A stretch of 64,000 nucleotides of DNA from Gemmiger sp. An194 (GCF_002160145.1 NZ_NFKA01000001.1:186001-250000), one strand, 5' to 3'. Counted from the first letter of the stretch, positions 15,973-24,846 are shown. Program-made: numbers and translations. The notes: generated from the letters alone by a model not told the origin.

Positions 15973-16896
15973 ATGGCAAACAGTGTTCTGGTGGGCAGCA
16001 CCGGCTTTGTGGGAGGCAACCTGATGGCCAGCCATCCCTTTGATGCAGCCTACCATTCCAGCAATGTGCAGGAGGGCTTCGGCAGGGAAAACGATCTGGT
16101 GGTTTACGCCGGGGTGCCCGCCGCCATGTTCCTGGCCAACCAGGACCCACAGGCCGACCTGGCGGTGATGTGCGCGGCCCGGGAAAACCTGCGGCAGCTG
16201 GCCCCCAAAAAGCTGGTGCTGATCTCCTCCATCTGCGTTTATGCAGACAGCAAGGGCAAAACCGAGGCGGACGAGCCCCGGCCCGAGGGTCTTGCCGCCT
16301 ACGGTGCCAACCGGCTGCAGCTGGAGCGCTGGGTGCGCGAGGACTGGCCGGACGCGCTGATCGTGCGTCTGCCCGCGTTGTACGGGCTGGGCCTGAAAAA
16401 GAACTTTCTGTACGACCTGCACACCATCACCCCGGCGCTGCTGCGCCCGGCCAAATACGAAGAGCTGGCGGCAAAGAGCGAGCTGGTGAAGGCAGCTTAC
16501 TCCGACGCGGGCAACAACTTCTACAAGCTGAACGGCACTCAGGACCCGGCGGCATTGAAGGCCTGGTTTGCGGCCAACGATTTCAACGCCCTGGCCTTCA
16601 CCGACAGCCGCTCGGTCTACCAGTTCTACGACCTGCGCCGCCTCTGGGCGGACATTCAGAAGGCGCTGGAGCTGGATCTGCGCACGCTGCATCTGGCAAC
16701 GCCCCCGGTGAGCGCCGCCCGCGTGTATGAGGCGGCGACCGGAGGGACCTTTGAAAATCATCTGACGGCGCAGCCCTTCGACTACGATCTGCGCACCCTG
16801 CATGCCGGGGCCTTCGGCGGCAGGGATGGTTACCTCTGCACCGAGGAAGAAGAGCTGGCGAGTATCTGCGCCTTTATGAAAGGATGGACGGAATGA
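15973..16896 (+). CDS. NAD-dependent epimerase/dehydratase-like (extended SDR) protein
   Basis: 307 residues from ATG 15973 (AAAGGAG ten bases before). The N-terminus VLVGSTGFVGGNL is a GxxGxxG Rossmann motif and LVLISSICVYAD corresponds to the SDR Ser-bearing strand. The catalytic YxxxK is altered: the aligned stretch is AAYGANRLQLERW, giving Y-x3-R. A nucleotide-sugar epimerase, reductase or dehydratase role is therefore possible but the Lys-to-Arg change leaves activity uncertain. First gene of a six-gene operon; its TGA overlaps the ATG of the sugar isomerase-like gene. It probably makes or modifies a sugar for the glycosyltransferases that follow. Confidence 0.8.
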   Translation: MANSVLVGSTGFVGGNLMASHPFDAAYHSSNVQEGFGRENDLVVYAGVPAAMFLANQDPQADLAVMCAARENLRQLAPKKLVLISSICVYADSKGKTEADEPRPEGLAAYGANRLQLERWVREDWPDALIVRLPALYGLGLKKNFLYDLHTITPALLRPAKYEELAAKSELVKAAYSDAGNNFYKLNGTQDPAALKAWFAANDFNALAFTDSRSVYQFYDLRRLWADIQKALELDLRTLHLATPPVSAARVYEAATGGTFENHLTAQPFDYDLRTLHAGAFGGRDGYLCTEEEELASICAFMKGWTE

Positions 16897-17678
16897 AATT
16901 ATCGGCTTCCAACATCGGCTGGGCCGCTGAAAACGACGAGCAGGTCTGGCAGCTTTTGAAGGATCTGGGCTACCAGGGCATCGAGATCGCCCCCACCCGG
17001 GTGATCCCGGAAAATCCCTACGACTGCCCGGCGGGTGCGGCCCTGTTTGCCGGGGTGATGCACCAGAAATACGGCTTTGCCATCCCCAGCATGCAGAGCA
17101 TCTGGTTCGGCAAGACCGGCAACATCTTCAACCCGGAAGAGGCGAAGGAGCTGGAGGAATATACCCTGCGGGCCATCGAGTTCGCGGTGAGCTGCCGCTG
17201 CCGCAATCTGGTGTTCGGCTGCCCTCGCAACCGGAACATGCCGGAAGGGGTCGACCCCCAGCAGGGTGAGGACTTTTTAAGCCGCATCGCCTGGATGGCG
17301 GCCCAGCGGCAGGTGGTCATCGGTCTGGAGGCAAACCCGCCGGTTTATAATACCAATTACATCAACACCACCGTCGATGCCTTTGCCATGGCCAAAAAGC
17401 TGGACAGTCCCGGCCTGGGTGTTACGCTGGATGTGGGCACCATGATCGCCAACGATGAGCGACCCAACGACTTCGCGGCGGATATGAAATATGTGAGCCA
17501 TGTGCACATCAGCGAGCCGGGCCTTGCCCCCATCGAGAAGCGGGCGCTCCACCGGGAGCTGGCGCTGCTGTTGGGCGCGCTGAACTACCAGGGTTATGTG
17601 TCGGTGGAGATGAAGACCGCGGACGTGGACACCGTGCGCCGCAGCCTGGAATATGTGGCGGAGGTGTTCGGCGCATGA
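16893..17678 (+). CDS. Sugar phosphate isomerase/epimerase (xylose-isomerase-like TIM barrel)
   Basis: 261 residues from ATG 16893 (ATGA overlap with the preceding stop; AAAGGA eight bases upstream; an in-frame ATG at 16884 is the alternative). It begins MKLSASNIGWAAENDEQ and contains LKDLGYQGIEIAPTRV, GLEANPPVYNTNYINT, GVTLDVGTM and VSHVHISEPGLAP. These correspond to the Glu, Asp/His and metal-binding strands of AP endonuclease 2-like TIM barrels. Such enzymes isomerise or epimerise keto-sugars using a divalent metal. In this operon it may supply the unusual sugar transferred by the neighbouring glycosyltransferases; the substrate is unknown. Confidence 0.8.
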   Translation: MKLSASNIGWAAENDEQVWQLLKDLGYQGIEIAPTRVIPENPYDCPAGAALFAGVMHQKYGFAIPSMQSIWFGKTGNIFNPEEAKELEEYTLRAIEFAVSCRCRNLVFGCPRNRNMPEGVDPQQGEDFLSRIAWMAAQRQVVIGLEANPPVYNTNYINTTVDAFAMAKKLDSPGLGVTLDVGTMIANDERPNDFAADMKYVSHVHISEPGLAPIEKRALHRELALLLGALNYQGYVSVEMKTADVDTVRRSLEYVAEVFGA

Positions 17679-18472
17679 GCGAATGGGTGAAACATGTGCC
17701 CGGCGTGCCGGACTACACGGTGGAAGCCTTCCGGGAAAAGCGCAGCGACTACTGTTTGCTGATTCCCATCATCAACGAAGGCAACCGCATCCTCACTGAG
17801 CTGGAGCGGGCCCAGAAGGGCGCGGTGGACGGCCTGTGCGACATCATCTTGTGCGACGGCGGCTCCACCGACGGCAGTATGGAGCCTCAGGGCCTGGAGC
17901 GCCGGGGCGTGAATACGCTGCTCACCAAAAAGGGTCCCGGCAAGCAGGGGGCCCAGCTGCGCATGGGCATCCACTATGCGCTGGAACGGGGCTACGAGGG
18001 CATTTTGACCATCGATGGCAACAACAAGGACTCCATCGAGAGCGTACCCCTCTTTATTGAAAAGCTGGAGGAGGGCTACGACCTGATCCAGGGCAGCCGG
18101 TTCATCCCCGGCGGCAAGGCGGTCAACACCCCCTTCAGCCGTTATTGGGCAGTGCGCCTGATTCACGCGCCGGTAATCAGCCTGGCGGCCCGCCACTGGT
18201 TCACCGACACCACCAATGCCTACCGGGGCTACAGCCGGGCCTACCTGACCCACCCGCTGGTGAAGCCTCTGCGGGATGTGTTTGTGGGCTATGAGCTGCT
18301 GGCCTATCTGAGCGTGCGGGCCACCCAGCTGGGTCTGAAGGCCTGCGAGGTGCCGGTGGAGCGGGCCTACCCCAAGAACGAGCCCACCCCCACCAAGATC
18401 AAGGGCTTGCAGGGCAACACCAATCTGCTGAAAATCTTGTTCGCCGCACTGCGGGGAAAATACAACCCTTAA
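17675..18472 (+). CDS. Soluble GT2 glycosyltransferase (dolichol-phosphate mannosyltransferase-like)
   Basis: 265 residues, no membrane segment. The GT-A core shows YCLLIPIINEGNRI (about 26-39), CDGGSTDGS, GKQGAQLRMGIHYALERG (about 89-106), LTIDGNNKDS where a DxD/DGD is expected, and GSRFIPGG. These match the DPM1-like branch that loads a sugar onto polyprenyl phosphate, though NN replaces the second Asp. The ATG overlaps the previous stop by four bases. A membrane GT2 (19605-20528) and a GT-C-like protein (20563-22269) downstream would then use or flip the lipid-linked sugar. Role by family and context. Confidence 0.82.
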   Translation: MSEWVKHVPGVPDYTVEAFREKRSDYCLLIPIINEGNRILTELERAQKGAVDGLCDIILCDGGSTDGSMEPQGLERRGVNTLLTKKGPGKQGAQLRMGIHYALERGYEGILTIDGNNKDSIESVPLFIEKLEEGYDLIQGSRFIPGGKAVNTPFSRYWAVRLIHAPVISLAARHWFTDTTNAYRGYSRAYLTHPLVKPLRDVFVGYELLAYLSVRATQLGLKACEVPVERAYPKNEPTPTKIKGLQGNTNLLKILFAALRGKYNP

Positions 18473-18487
18473 AGGGGAGAATGCGAC

Positions 18488-19624
18488 ATGCAGGTTTACG
18501 ATAAGATCATTGTGGGCGCGGGCCTTTACGGTCTGTACGCGGCGCAGAAGTGCGGCGCGGCGGGCCAGCGGGTGCTGGTGCTGGAAAAGGATTCCGGCCC
18601 CTTCATGCGTGCCACCTATATCAATCAGGCCCGGGTGCATATGGGCTACCACTACCCCCGCAGCTATTCCACGGCCATCAAGAGCGCCCATTATTTTGAG
18701 CGCTTCTGCCGGGATTATGACTTCTGCCTGCTCAAGGAATTTGATCAGGTCTACGCCACCAGCGCCCACTTCTCCTGGACCAACGCACAGGAGTTCCGGG
18801 ACTTCTGCGCGGCGGCGCACATCCGCTGCGACGATGTGGCCCCCACAAAATACTTCAACCCGGGCCAGTGCGATGGCGCGTTTTTGACCACCGAATACAC
18901 CTACGACGCCCAGGTGCTCAAGGAGTACTTCCTGAAGGAGCTGGCAAAGCTTCCGAATGTGACCATCGCCTACAGTCATAAGCCGGAGTCGGTGGAACGG
19001 GCGGGCAGTGCCTGGAGGGTGAAGGCGGGGGACATCACCGCCGAAGCGCCGTTCCTTTTGAACGCCACCTATGCCGGGGTGAACGAGCTGCACGCCATGC
19101 TGGGCTATGAGCCCTTTAAAATCAAATACGAGCTGTGTGAGATCATCCTCTGCACTGTGGATGACAAGCTGAAAAACACCGGCATCACCGTGATGGACGG
19201 GCCGTTTTTCTCCATCATGCCCTTTGGGCAGACCGGCTACCACAGCCTGACCAGCGTGACCTTTACCCCCCATGTGACCAGCTACGACAGCGTGGCCACC
19301 TTCCAGTGCCAGAGCCGCAGCGAGGGGAAATGCCGCCCGGGAGACCTTTACAACTGCAATGAGTGCCCGGCAAAGCCCGCCAGCGCCTGGCCCATGATGA
19401 GCCAGCTGGCCCGCAAGTATCTGAAGCCGGAATACGGCTTCCAGTATGCCGGAAGCCTGTTCAGCATGAAGCCCATTCTGAAGGCCAGCGAGATCGATGA
19501 CTCCCGCCCCACGGTGATCCGGCAGTATGCCTCGGACCCGGCCTTTGTGAGCGTGCTGTCCGGCAAGATCAATACCGTTTACGATTTGGATGAGGTGCTG
19601 CAATATGGCGCAGATCACGAATAA
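18488..19624 (+). CDS. FAD-dependent oxidoreductase (DAO fold) with four-cysteine insert
   Basis: 378 residues from ATG 18488 (AAAGGGGAGA upstream). The N-terminal FAD motif KIIVGAGLYGLYAAQKCG is followed by VLVLEKDSG, the second Rossmann strand. Further family-like features are the substrate-side INQARVHMGYHYPRS and a C-terminal VLSGKINTVYDLDEV. Around residues 277-297 is a cysteine cluster (FQCQSRSEGKC, then YNCNECP: C-x8-C-x8-C-x2-C), unusual in this fold and possibly a metal or Fe-S site. It sits between two glycosyltransferases and overlaps the next gene by 20 bases, so it probably oxidises a sugar or lipid-linked sugar. Substrate unknown. Confidence 0.75.
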   Translation: MQVYDKIIVGAGLYGLYAAQKCGAAGQRVLVLEKDSGPFMRATYINQARVHMGYHYPRSYSTAIKSAHYFERFCRDYDFCLLKEFDQVYATSAHFSWTNAQEFRDFCAAAHIRCDDVAPTKYFNPGQCDGAFLTTEYTYDAQVLKEYFLKELAKLPNVTIAYSHKPESVERAGSAWRVKAGDITAEAPFLLNATYAGVNELHAMLGYEPFKIKYELCEIILCTVDDKLKNTGITVMDGPFFSIMPFGQTGYHSLTSVTFTPHVTSYDSVATFQCQSRSEGKCRPGDLYNCNECPAKPASAWPMMSQLARKYLKPEYGFQYAGSLFSMKPILKASEIDDSRPTVIRQYASDPAFVSVLSGKINTVYDLDEVLQYGADHE

Positions 19625-20528
19625 GGAAAAGAATTTTGTCTCGGCGGTGGTCTATCTGCACGACTTCGCCGGGCAGGTGGAGCCCTTCTTCGACCGGCTG
19701 CTGGCTCAGCTGGAAGAGCATTTTGACTACTACGAGATCGTGGCCGTGAACGACGGCTGCACCGACGATACCGTGGCCCGGCTGAAGGAATTCGCGGCCG
19801 GGAGGATGGAAAAGCCTCTGACCATTCTGAACATGAGCCTGCACCAGGGGGTGGAGCAGGCCATGAACGCCGGACTGGACGCGGCCATCGGCGACTTTGT
19901 ATTCGAGTTCGACAGCCTGGATACCCCCTACCCGGCAGAAATGATCTGGCAGGCCTACGAAACGGCCCTCACCGGCTTTGATGTGGTGACCGTGAGCCCC
20001 AGCCGTCAGAAGACGGCCAGCAAGGCCTTTTACACCCTGTTCAATGCCTTCAGCAACAGCATTTACAAGCTGGAAAGCGATGCCTTCCGGCTGGTGAGCC
20101 GCCGGGCTATCAACCGGGTGAAGGCCATCAGCGAGAACCTTCCCTACCGCAAGGCGGCCTACGCGGCCAGCGGTCTGGCCTGCAAGACTCTGCATTTTGA
20201 GGGCAGCATCCGCGGCCAGCAGGAGGCCCGGCTGGACAAGGCCATCGACAGTCTGGCCCTTTACACCAACGCGGGCTACAAGATCAGCTTCGGCATCTCC
20301 TGCCTGATGGCCCTGCTGACCCTGATCGCCCTGGTCTACACCGTGGTGGTGTGGCTGGTGGGCGAGCCGGTCACCGGCTGGACCACCACCATGCTGGTGC
20401 TCAGCGGCGGCCTGGCCGGGATGTTCGTCATCCTGACCATCGCGGTGAAGTACCTGAGCCTGCTGGTGGATCTGGTATTCCGCAAGCAGGCCTATCTGAT
20501 CGAGGGCATCGAGAAGATCCAGAAATAA
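19605..20528 (+). CDS. Membrane GT2 glycosyltransferase (GtrB/ArnC-like)
   Basis: 307 residues from ATG 19605 (GAGG upstream, overlapping the oxidoreductase by 20 bases). GT-A domain about 1-230: FVSAVVYLHDF, IVAVNDGCTDDTV (about 50-62), LHQGVEQAMNAGLDAAIGDFV and FEFDSLD in the position of the metal-binding DxD. Two C-terminal membrane segments (about 225-250 and 262-285) are as in GtrB/DPM-type polyprenyl-phosphate glucosyltransferases. It likely makes a polyprenyl-phosphate-linked sugar at the inner face of the membrane for the following GT-C-like protein. Donor and acceptor are not visible. Confidence 0.82.
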   Translation: MAQITNKEKNFVSAVVYLHDFAGQVEPFFDRLLAQLEEHFDYYEIVAVNDGCTDDTVARLKEFAAGRMEKPLTILNMSLHQGVEQAMNAGLDAAIGDFVFEFDSLDTPYPAEMIWQAYETALTGFDVVTVSPSRQKTASKAFYTLFNAFSNSIYKLESDAFRLVSRRAINRVKAISENLPYRKAAYAASGLACKTLHFEGSIRGQQEARLDKAIDSLALYTNAGYKISFGISCLMALLTLIALVYTVVVWLVGEPVTGWTTTMLVLSGGLAGMFVILTIAVKYLSLLVDLVFRKQAYLIEGIEKIQK

Positions 20529-20562
20529 CCGATCCATCTATAGAAACAAAGGGAGAAACGCC

Positions 20563-22269
20563 ATGAACAAACGGCTGCGCAGTGCGCTGCAACAGGATAT
20601 GAGCCGCCGCACCTTCTGGGTGCTGGTGGTACTGGTGGTGCTCGTCAAGCTGGTGATGACCCGCTTCCAGACGGTTTATGTCTGGGTGGGCGGCGCTCCG
20701 CTGGACGATGAGCTCATGTTCGGGGCAGCCCAGAGCATCACCGCCGGGCAGTGGCTGGGAGCCTACAACTGGCTCACCCTTTCCAAGCACATGTTCTTCG
20801 CGGTGTGGCTGGCTTTGTGCAATCTGCTGCACCTGCCTTACCTGGCGGCGGGCCAGCTGCTCACCTGCGGGGCGGCTCTGGCCTGCGCCTTTGCCTTTGC
20901 GCCGGTGCTGCGCCGGTGGAAAAGCCGGTTTGCCGTGTTTGCGCTGCTGGCCTTCAGCCCGGCGGCCACCGCCTCCTTCACCCTGCGTGTCTACCGGGAC
21001 AATATTTTCCCCGGTCTGTGCATGCTGTTTTTTGCCGGGCTGTGCGGTTACGCGCTGCGCTGCCGCAAACCGGTAAAGCAGGGCATCGGCTGGCTGGTGC
21101 TGTCCGGCGTGGGGCTGGGCCTTGCCTGGCTCACCCGGGAGGACGGCATCTGGCTGCTTCCTTTTGCGGCGGCGGGCACCCTGATTCTGATCCTCACCGC
21201 CCTGCGGGACAAGGGCATTTTGGTCAAAAAGCTGGGCCGCTGCGCCCTGCTGGCGGTGCCCTACGGCCTGCTGGCGGCGGCAATTCTTATTTACAGCGCG
21301 GTGAACTACGCCTACTACGGTCTGTTCGCGGTGAGTGATTTCTCCTCCGGTAGCTTTGCCGCGGCGGTGGGTGCCATGAGCCGGGTAAAAGCCGAGAAGT
21401 GGAAGCCTCTGTGCAGCGTGCCCACCGATGTACGCATGAAGCTGTACGAGGCGGTGCCCCAGCTCCAGCCCCTGGAATACTGGCTGGAGGAGGACGAGGA
21501 CCTGCAGAACAGCTTCCGCAACCCGGAGTTGGACGATTACCAGTCCGGCAGCTTCTACTGGGCGCTGCGCAAGGCTGCCTGGAACGAGGGCGTGTACGAC
21601 AGCCCTCAGAAGGCGGAGGAATACTGGCAGCAGCTGGCGGATGCCATCAACGCCCTGTGCGATTCCGGCCAGCTGGAAGCGAATGGCCCTGAGCGCAGCA
21701 GCACCACCCCGCCCATCCGGCTGGAGTACGTGCCGGGTGTGCTCAGCGAGGGAATCAACAGCTTGTTCCATGCCCTCGCCTTTATGGACTGCTCTGCCTA
21801 TTACCCGGACCAGCGCAGCCTGATTTTGCCGGAGGATGAGGCCGTTTACGAGGCCTATCTGGGCCAGCAGGTGAACAGCGCGGCCCAGGCGGGCAGCGAC
21901 CTGCCCTATTACAGCCCGCTGCAGAAGCTGGTGTACACCGGCATGGAGGGTATCCGGCTGATTTATGAGATCGGAGTGCCCATCCTGTTTGTGGCGGCGG
22001 TCCTGCTGCAGGCAAAACAGGGCTTTGCTCTCTTGCAGCTGCGCAAGCAAAAAGCCATTCAGCCCGGGCAGGCCCTGCTGTGGGTGCTGCTGCTGGGTCT
22101 GCTTGGAATGGCGCTGCTGCGCTGCTTTATGATCGCGTTTGTGGAGGTGGCCTCCTTCAACATTGGCACCTCCACCATGTACCTTTCCACCGTGCATCCG
22201 CTGCTGCTGCTTTACAGCGGGGCCGGTATTCTGACCCTTTGGAGGAAAAATCAGTGGCAAACATCCTGA
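20563..22269 (+). CDS. Polytopic membrane protein, GT-C (PMT/ArnT)-like glycosyltransferase
   Basis: 568 residues with about ten to eleven predicted membrane segments. After the first membrane helix there is a polar loop with GAPLDDELMFGAAQSI (about 44-59), resembling the catalytic Asp of GT-C enzymes, and later LTREDGIWLLPFA (about 191-203). A large hydrophilic region (about 260-460) lies between membrane blocks. GT-C enzymes transfer sugars from polyprenyl phosphate outside the cell, which fits the GT2 genes immediately upstream. Start 20563 follows AAAGGGAGAAA. Sequence similarity is only at fold level, so a flippase or polymerase is not excluded. Last gene of the glycan operon; the next ORF overlaps its end by 16 bases. 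Confidence 0.65.
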   Translation: MNKRLRSALQQDMSRRTFWVLVVLVVLVKLVMTRFQTVYVWVGGAPLDDELMFGAAQSITAGQWLGAYNWLTLSKHMFFAVWLALCNLLHLPYLAAGQLLTCGAALACAFAFAPVLRRWKSRFAVFALLAFSPAATASFTLRVYRDNIFPGLCMLFFAGLCGYALRCRKPVKQGIGWLVLSGVGLGLAWLTREDGIWLLPFAAAGTLILILTALRDKGILVKKLGRCALLAVPYGLLAAAILIYSAVNYAYYGLFAVSDFSSGSFAAAVGAMSRVKAEKWKPLCSVPTDVRMKLYEAVPQLQPLEYWLEEDEDLQNSFRNPELDDYQSGSFYWALRKAAWNEGVYDSPQKAEEYWQQLADAINALCDSGQLEANGPERSSTTPPIRLEYVPGVLSEGINSLFHALAFMDCSAYYPDQRSLILPEDEAVYEAYLGQQVNSAAQAGSDLPYYSPLQKLVYTGMEGIRLIYEIGVPILFVAAVLLQAKQGFALLQLRKQKAIQPGQALLWVLLLGLLGMALLRCFMIAFVEVASFNIGTSTMYLSTVHPLLLLYSGAGILTLWRKNQWQTS

Positions 22270-23468
22270 TCGTGGGCGCGGGCGCGGCTGGTCTGATGGC
22301 CGCGGGCGCGGCCGTGCGGCTGGGCCATTCGGTTACTGTGCTGGAGCACACCGAAAAGCCCGGCCAGAAGCTGCTCATTACCGGCAAAGGCCGGTGCAAT
22401 GTGACCAACAACTGCGACGAGAACACCTTCTTGCAGAACGTGCGCACCAATCCTCGCTTTCTGTATTCCTCGCTCTACGCCTTTCCCCCGGCCAAGACCA
22501 TGGAGCTGTTCGAGGAGCTGGGCGTTCCTTTGAAAACCGAGCGGGGCCGCCGGGTCTTCCCGGTGAGCGACCGGGCGGAGGACATCCGCCAGGCCCTTCT
22601 GCGCTATGCGGACGGGGCACAGATCTTATATGACGGGGCAAAAAAGCTGGTGATCGAGGAGGGCCGGGCCGTGGGCGTCGTGACCGAAAGCGGCCGACAG
22701 CTGAACGCGGACGCGGTGCTGGTGGCCACCGGCGGCGTGAGCTATCCGGTGACCGGCTCCACCGGCGACGGCTACCAGCTGGCCAAGCAGGCGGGCCACA
22801 AGATCGTGCCCACCGTGCCCAGTCTGTGCAGCCTGGTCTCGCCGGATGAGGACTGCCGGGCCATGATGGGCCTTTCGCTGAAAAACGTGACCCTCACCCT
22901 CTACCGGGACAAAAAGGCTGTGTTCACCGAAATGGGTGAGATGCTGTTCACCCACTTCGGCATTTCCGGCCCGCTGACCCTGATGGCCTCCAGTTACATT
23001 AAGGATATGCAGAAGCATGCCTGGAAGGCGGTCATCGACCTGAAGCCTGCTCTGGACGAGGAGCAGCTGTATAAACGGGTCACCAACGACTTCGCCCTGC
23101 TGGCCAACAAGAGCGCCCAGGGCGCGCTGGTGAAGCTGCTGCCCGCCAGCATGCAGCCGGTGATGGTCAAACGCTGGGGCGTGGACCCGGCCACCCGGGC
23201 CAACCAGATCACCAAGGAGCAGAAGCGGGAGCTGGTGCGGCTGGTCAAGCACTGGGAGGTGCCCATCAGCAAGCGGGGCGACCTGGCCCACGCGGTGATC
23301 ACCGCCGGCGGCGTGGACGTGAAGCAGGTGGACCCCAAAACCATGGAGTCCAAGCTCTGTCCGGGTCTTTACTTTGCCGGCGAGGTGCTGGACGTGGACG
23401 CCTACACCGGCGGCTACAATCTGCAGATCGCCTGGTGCACCGCCCAGGCCTTCGCTGCGAATTTGTGA
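22254..23468 (+). CDS. NAD(P)/FAD-dependent oxidoreductase, HI0933/YhiN/BaiN-like family
   Basis: 404 residues from GTG 22254, chosen because GGAGG lies eight bases upstream and the protein then begins VANILIVGAGAAGLMAA. The family signature GQKLLITGKGRCNVTNN (about 39-55) is exact for HI0933-like flavoproteins, as are VLVATGGVSYPVTGSTGDGY, LFTHFGISGPLTL, VITAGGVDVKQVDP and a C-terminal FAGEVLDVDAYTGGYNLQIA. The biochemical role of this widespread family is mostly unsettled; some gut members were linked to bile-acid reduction. It overlaps the glycan operon end but is next to cmk, the usual clostridial neighbour, so it probably belongs to the housekeeping block. Confidence 0.9.
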   Translation: MANILIVGAGAAGLMAAGAAVRLGHSVTVLEHTEKPGQKLLITGKGRCNVTNNCDENTFLQNVRTNPRFLYSSLYAFPPAKTMELFEELGVPLKTERGRRVFPVSDRAEDIRQALLRYADGAQILYDGAKKLVIEEGRAVGVVTESGRQLNADAVLVATGGVSYPVTGSTGDGYQLAKQAGHKIVPTVPSLCSLVSPDEDCRAMMGLSLKNVTLTLYRDKKAVFTEMGEMLFTHFGISGPLTLMASSYIKDMQKHAWKAVIDLKPALDEEQLYKRVTNDFALLANKSAQGALVKLLPASMQPVMVKRWGVDPATRANQITKEQKRELVRLVKHWEVPISKRGDLAHAVITAGGVDVKQVDPKTMESKLCPGLYFAGEVLDVDAYTGGYNLQIAWCTAQAFAANL

Positions 23469-23522
23469 CACAGGCGGCGGGGCCGCTTTGCATAGAATAT
23501 AATAGAAGGAAGTAAGGAAAAC

Positions 23523-24185
23523 ATGATCTCTGTTGCCATCGACGGCCCCTCCGGGGCGGGAAAATCGACCCTTGCAAAACGCCTTGCCAAGGAGCTGGGC
23601 TACCTGTATGTGGACACCGGCGCCATGTATCGTTCCATCGGCCTGTACGCCCTGCGCCAGGGCGTGGACCCCAGGGACGAGGCCGCGGTCACGGCTCTTC
23701 TGCCCCGGATTCAGATTGAGCTGCGCTATGTAAACGGCGCCCAGCGGGTGCTGCTGTGCGGCGAGGATGTGAGCGAGGCCATCCGGGCCGAGAACGTGGG
23801 CATGGCCACCAGTGCGGTGTCGGCTCATCCGCCGGTGCGCGCCTTCCTGCTGGAGCTGCAGCGGGGCATGGCCCGCACCCACGATATTCTGATGGACGGG
23901 CGGGACATCGGAACCGTGATTCTGCCCAACGCCACCGTGAAGATCTTCCTCACCGCCAGTGCAGAGGCCCGGGCTGACCGGCGCTTCAAGGAGCTGCAGG
24001 AGAAGGGCGTGGACACGGATTACCAGACCGTGCTGGAGGACATTCGCCGCCGGGATTATCAGGACAGTCACCGGGCCACCGCGCCGCTGCGTCAGGCCGA
24101 GGACGCCGTTCTGGTGGACACCAGCGAGCTGGATCTGGAACAGAGCTTCCAGGCCATGAAGAAGCTGATCCTGAGCCGGGTCTGA
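23523..24185 (+). CDS. cmk: Cytidylate kinase
   Basis: 220 residues, normal length. It phosphorylates CMP/dCMP with ATP. The P-loop is SVAIDGPSGAGKSTLAKRL (about 3-21), followed by YVDTGAMYRSIGLYA (NMP-binding), the LMDGRDIGTVILPNA motif (about 122-136), and the RxxDxxxDSHRATAPLR region near 177-192. ATG 23523 has AGGAAGTAAGGA upstream; a TATAAT at 23498-23503 may be part of a promoter, without a clear -35. It heads the cmk-plsC-ispH/rpsA block conserved in Clostridia. Confidence 0.96.
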   Translation: MISVAIDGPSGAGKSTLAKRLAKELGYLYVDTGAMYRSIGLYALRQGVDPRDEAAVTALLPRIQIELRYVNGAQRVLLCGEDVSEAIRAENVGMATSAVSAHPPVRAFLLELQRGMARTHDILMDGRDIGTVILPNATVKIFLTASAEARADRRFKELQEKGVDTDYQTVLEDIRRRDYQDSHRATAPLRQAEDAVLVDTSELDLEQSFQAMKKLILSRV

Positions 24186-24228
24186 GCACCTGCAATCCAA
24201 GCAAAATCGAGAAAGGAAACAAGCGAGA

Positions 24229-24846
24229 ATGTTTTATGCGATTATGGTGACCGGCGCCTGGCTGATCTGGCATCTGGTCTTCCGCATCCGGGTGGTGGGC
24301 AAGGAGAACCTGCCCCGGGACGGCAAGGGCTTTGTACTGGCCCCCAATCATATCTCCGCCATCGACCCGGTGTTCGTGGTCATCGCCCGGTTCTGGGGCA
24401 AACGGATGCTGATCATGGCCAAGGAGGAACTGTTCGAGGTGAATCCGGTGCTGAGCTGGATGTTCCGCAATGTGGGCGTGTTCGGCGTGGAGCGGGGCAA
24501 GGGCGACACCGGCGCGGTGGAAGTGGCCGTTGATAAGGTGAAGAAGGGTCAGGGCCTTCTGATCTTCCCGGAGGGCACCCGCTCCAAGACCGGCGAGCCC
24601 GGCAAAATCAAGAGCGGCGCCTTTGTGGTGGCCAGTGCCGCCGGGGTGGATATGATCCCCTGCCGTATCATCTACCGGCACGGCCATATGAAGCTGTTCA
24701 GCGGGGTGAAGGTCTGCTTCGGCAAGCCCATCCCCGCCGCCGCGCTGGACATGGGCGAACACAAGTCTGCCGCAAAGCTGCGGGAGTGCAAGGCTATGCT
24801 GGCCGACGCCTGGGAAGAGCTGTATCAGCAGAATAAGTTTGAATAA
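24229..24846 (+). CDS. plsC: 1-acyl-sn-glycerol-3-phosphate acyltransferase
   Basis: 205 residues. The H-x4-D acyltransferase motif appears as APNHISAIDPVF (about 41-52), followed by VGVFGVERGKGDTGAVE, the FPEGTRSKTGEPGKIKSG substrate-binding block (about 109-126) and IPCRIIYRHG. An N-terminal hydrophobic segment anchors it at the membrane, where it makes phosphatidic acid from lysophosphatidic acid. Position between cmk and ispH-rpsA is the common clostridial arrangement. Start at 24229 with AAAGGAAAC upstream. Confidence 0.94.
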   Translation: MFYAIMVTGAWLIWHLVFRIRVVGKENLPRDGKGFVLAPNHISAIDPVFVVIARFWGKRMLIMAKEELFEVNPVLSWMFRNVGVFGVERGKGDTGAVEVAVDKVKKGQGLLIFPEGTRSKTGEPGKIKSGAFVVASAAGVDMIPCRIIYRHGHMKLFSGVKVCFGKPIPAAALDMGEHKSAAKLRECKAMLADAWEELYQQNKFE

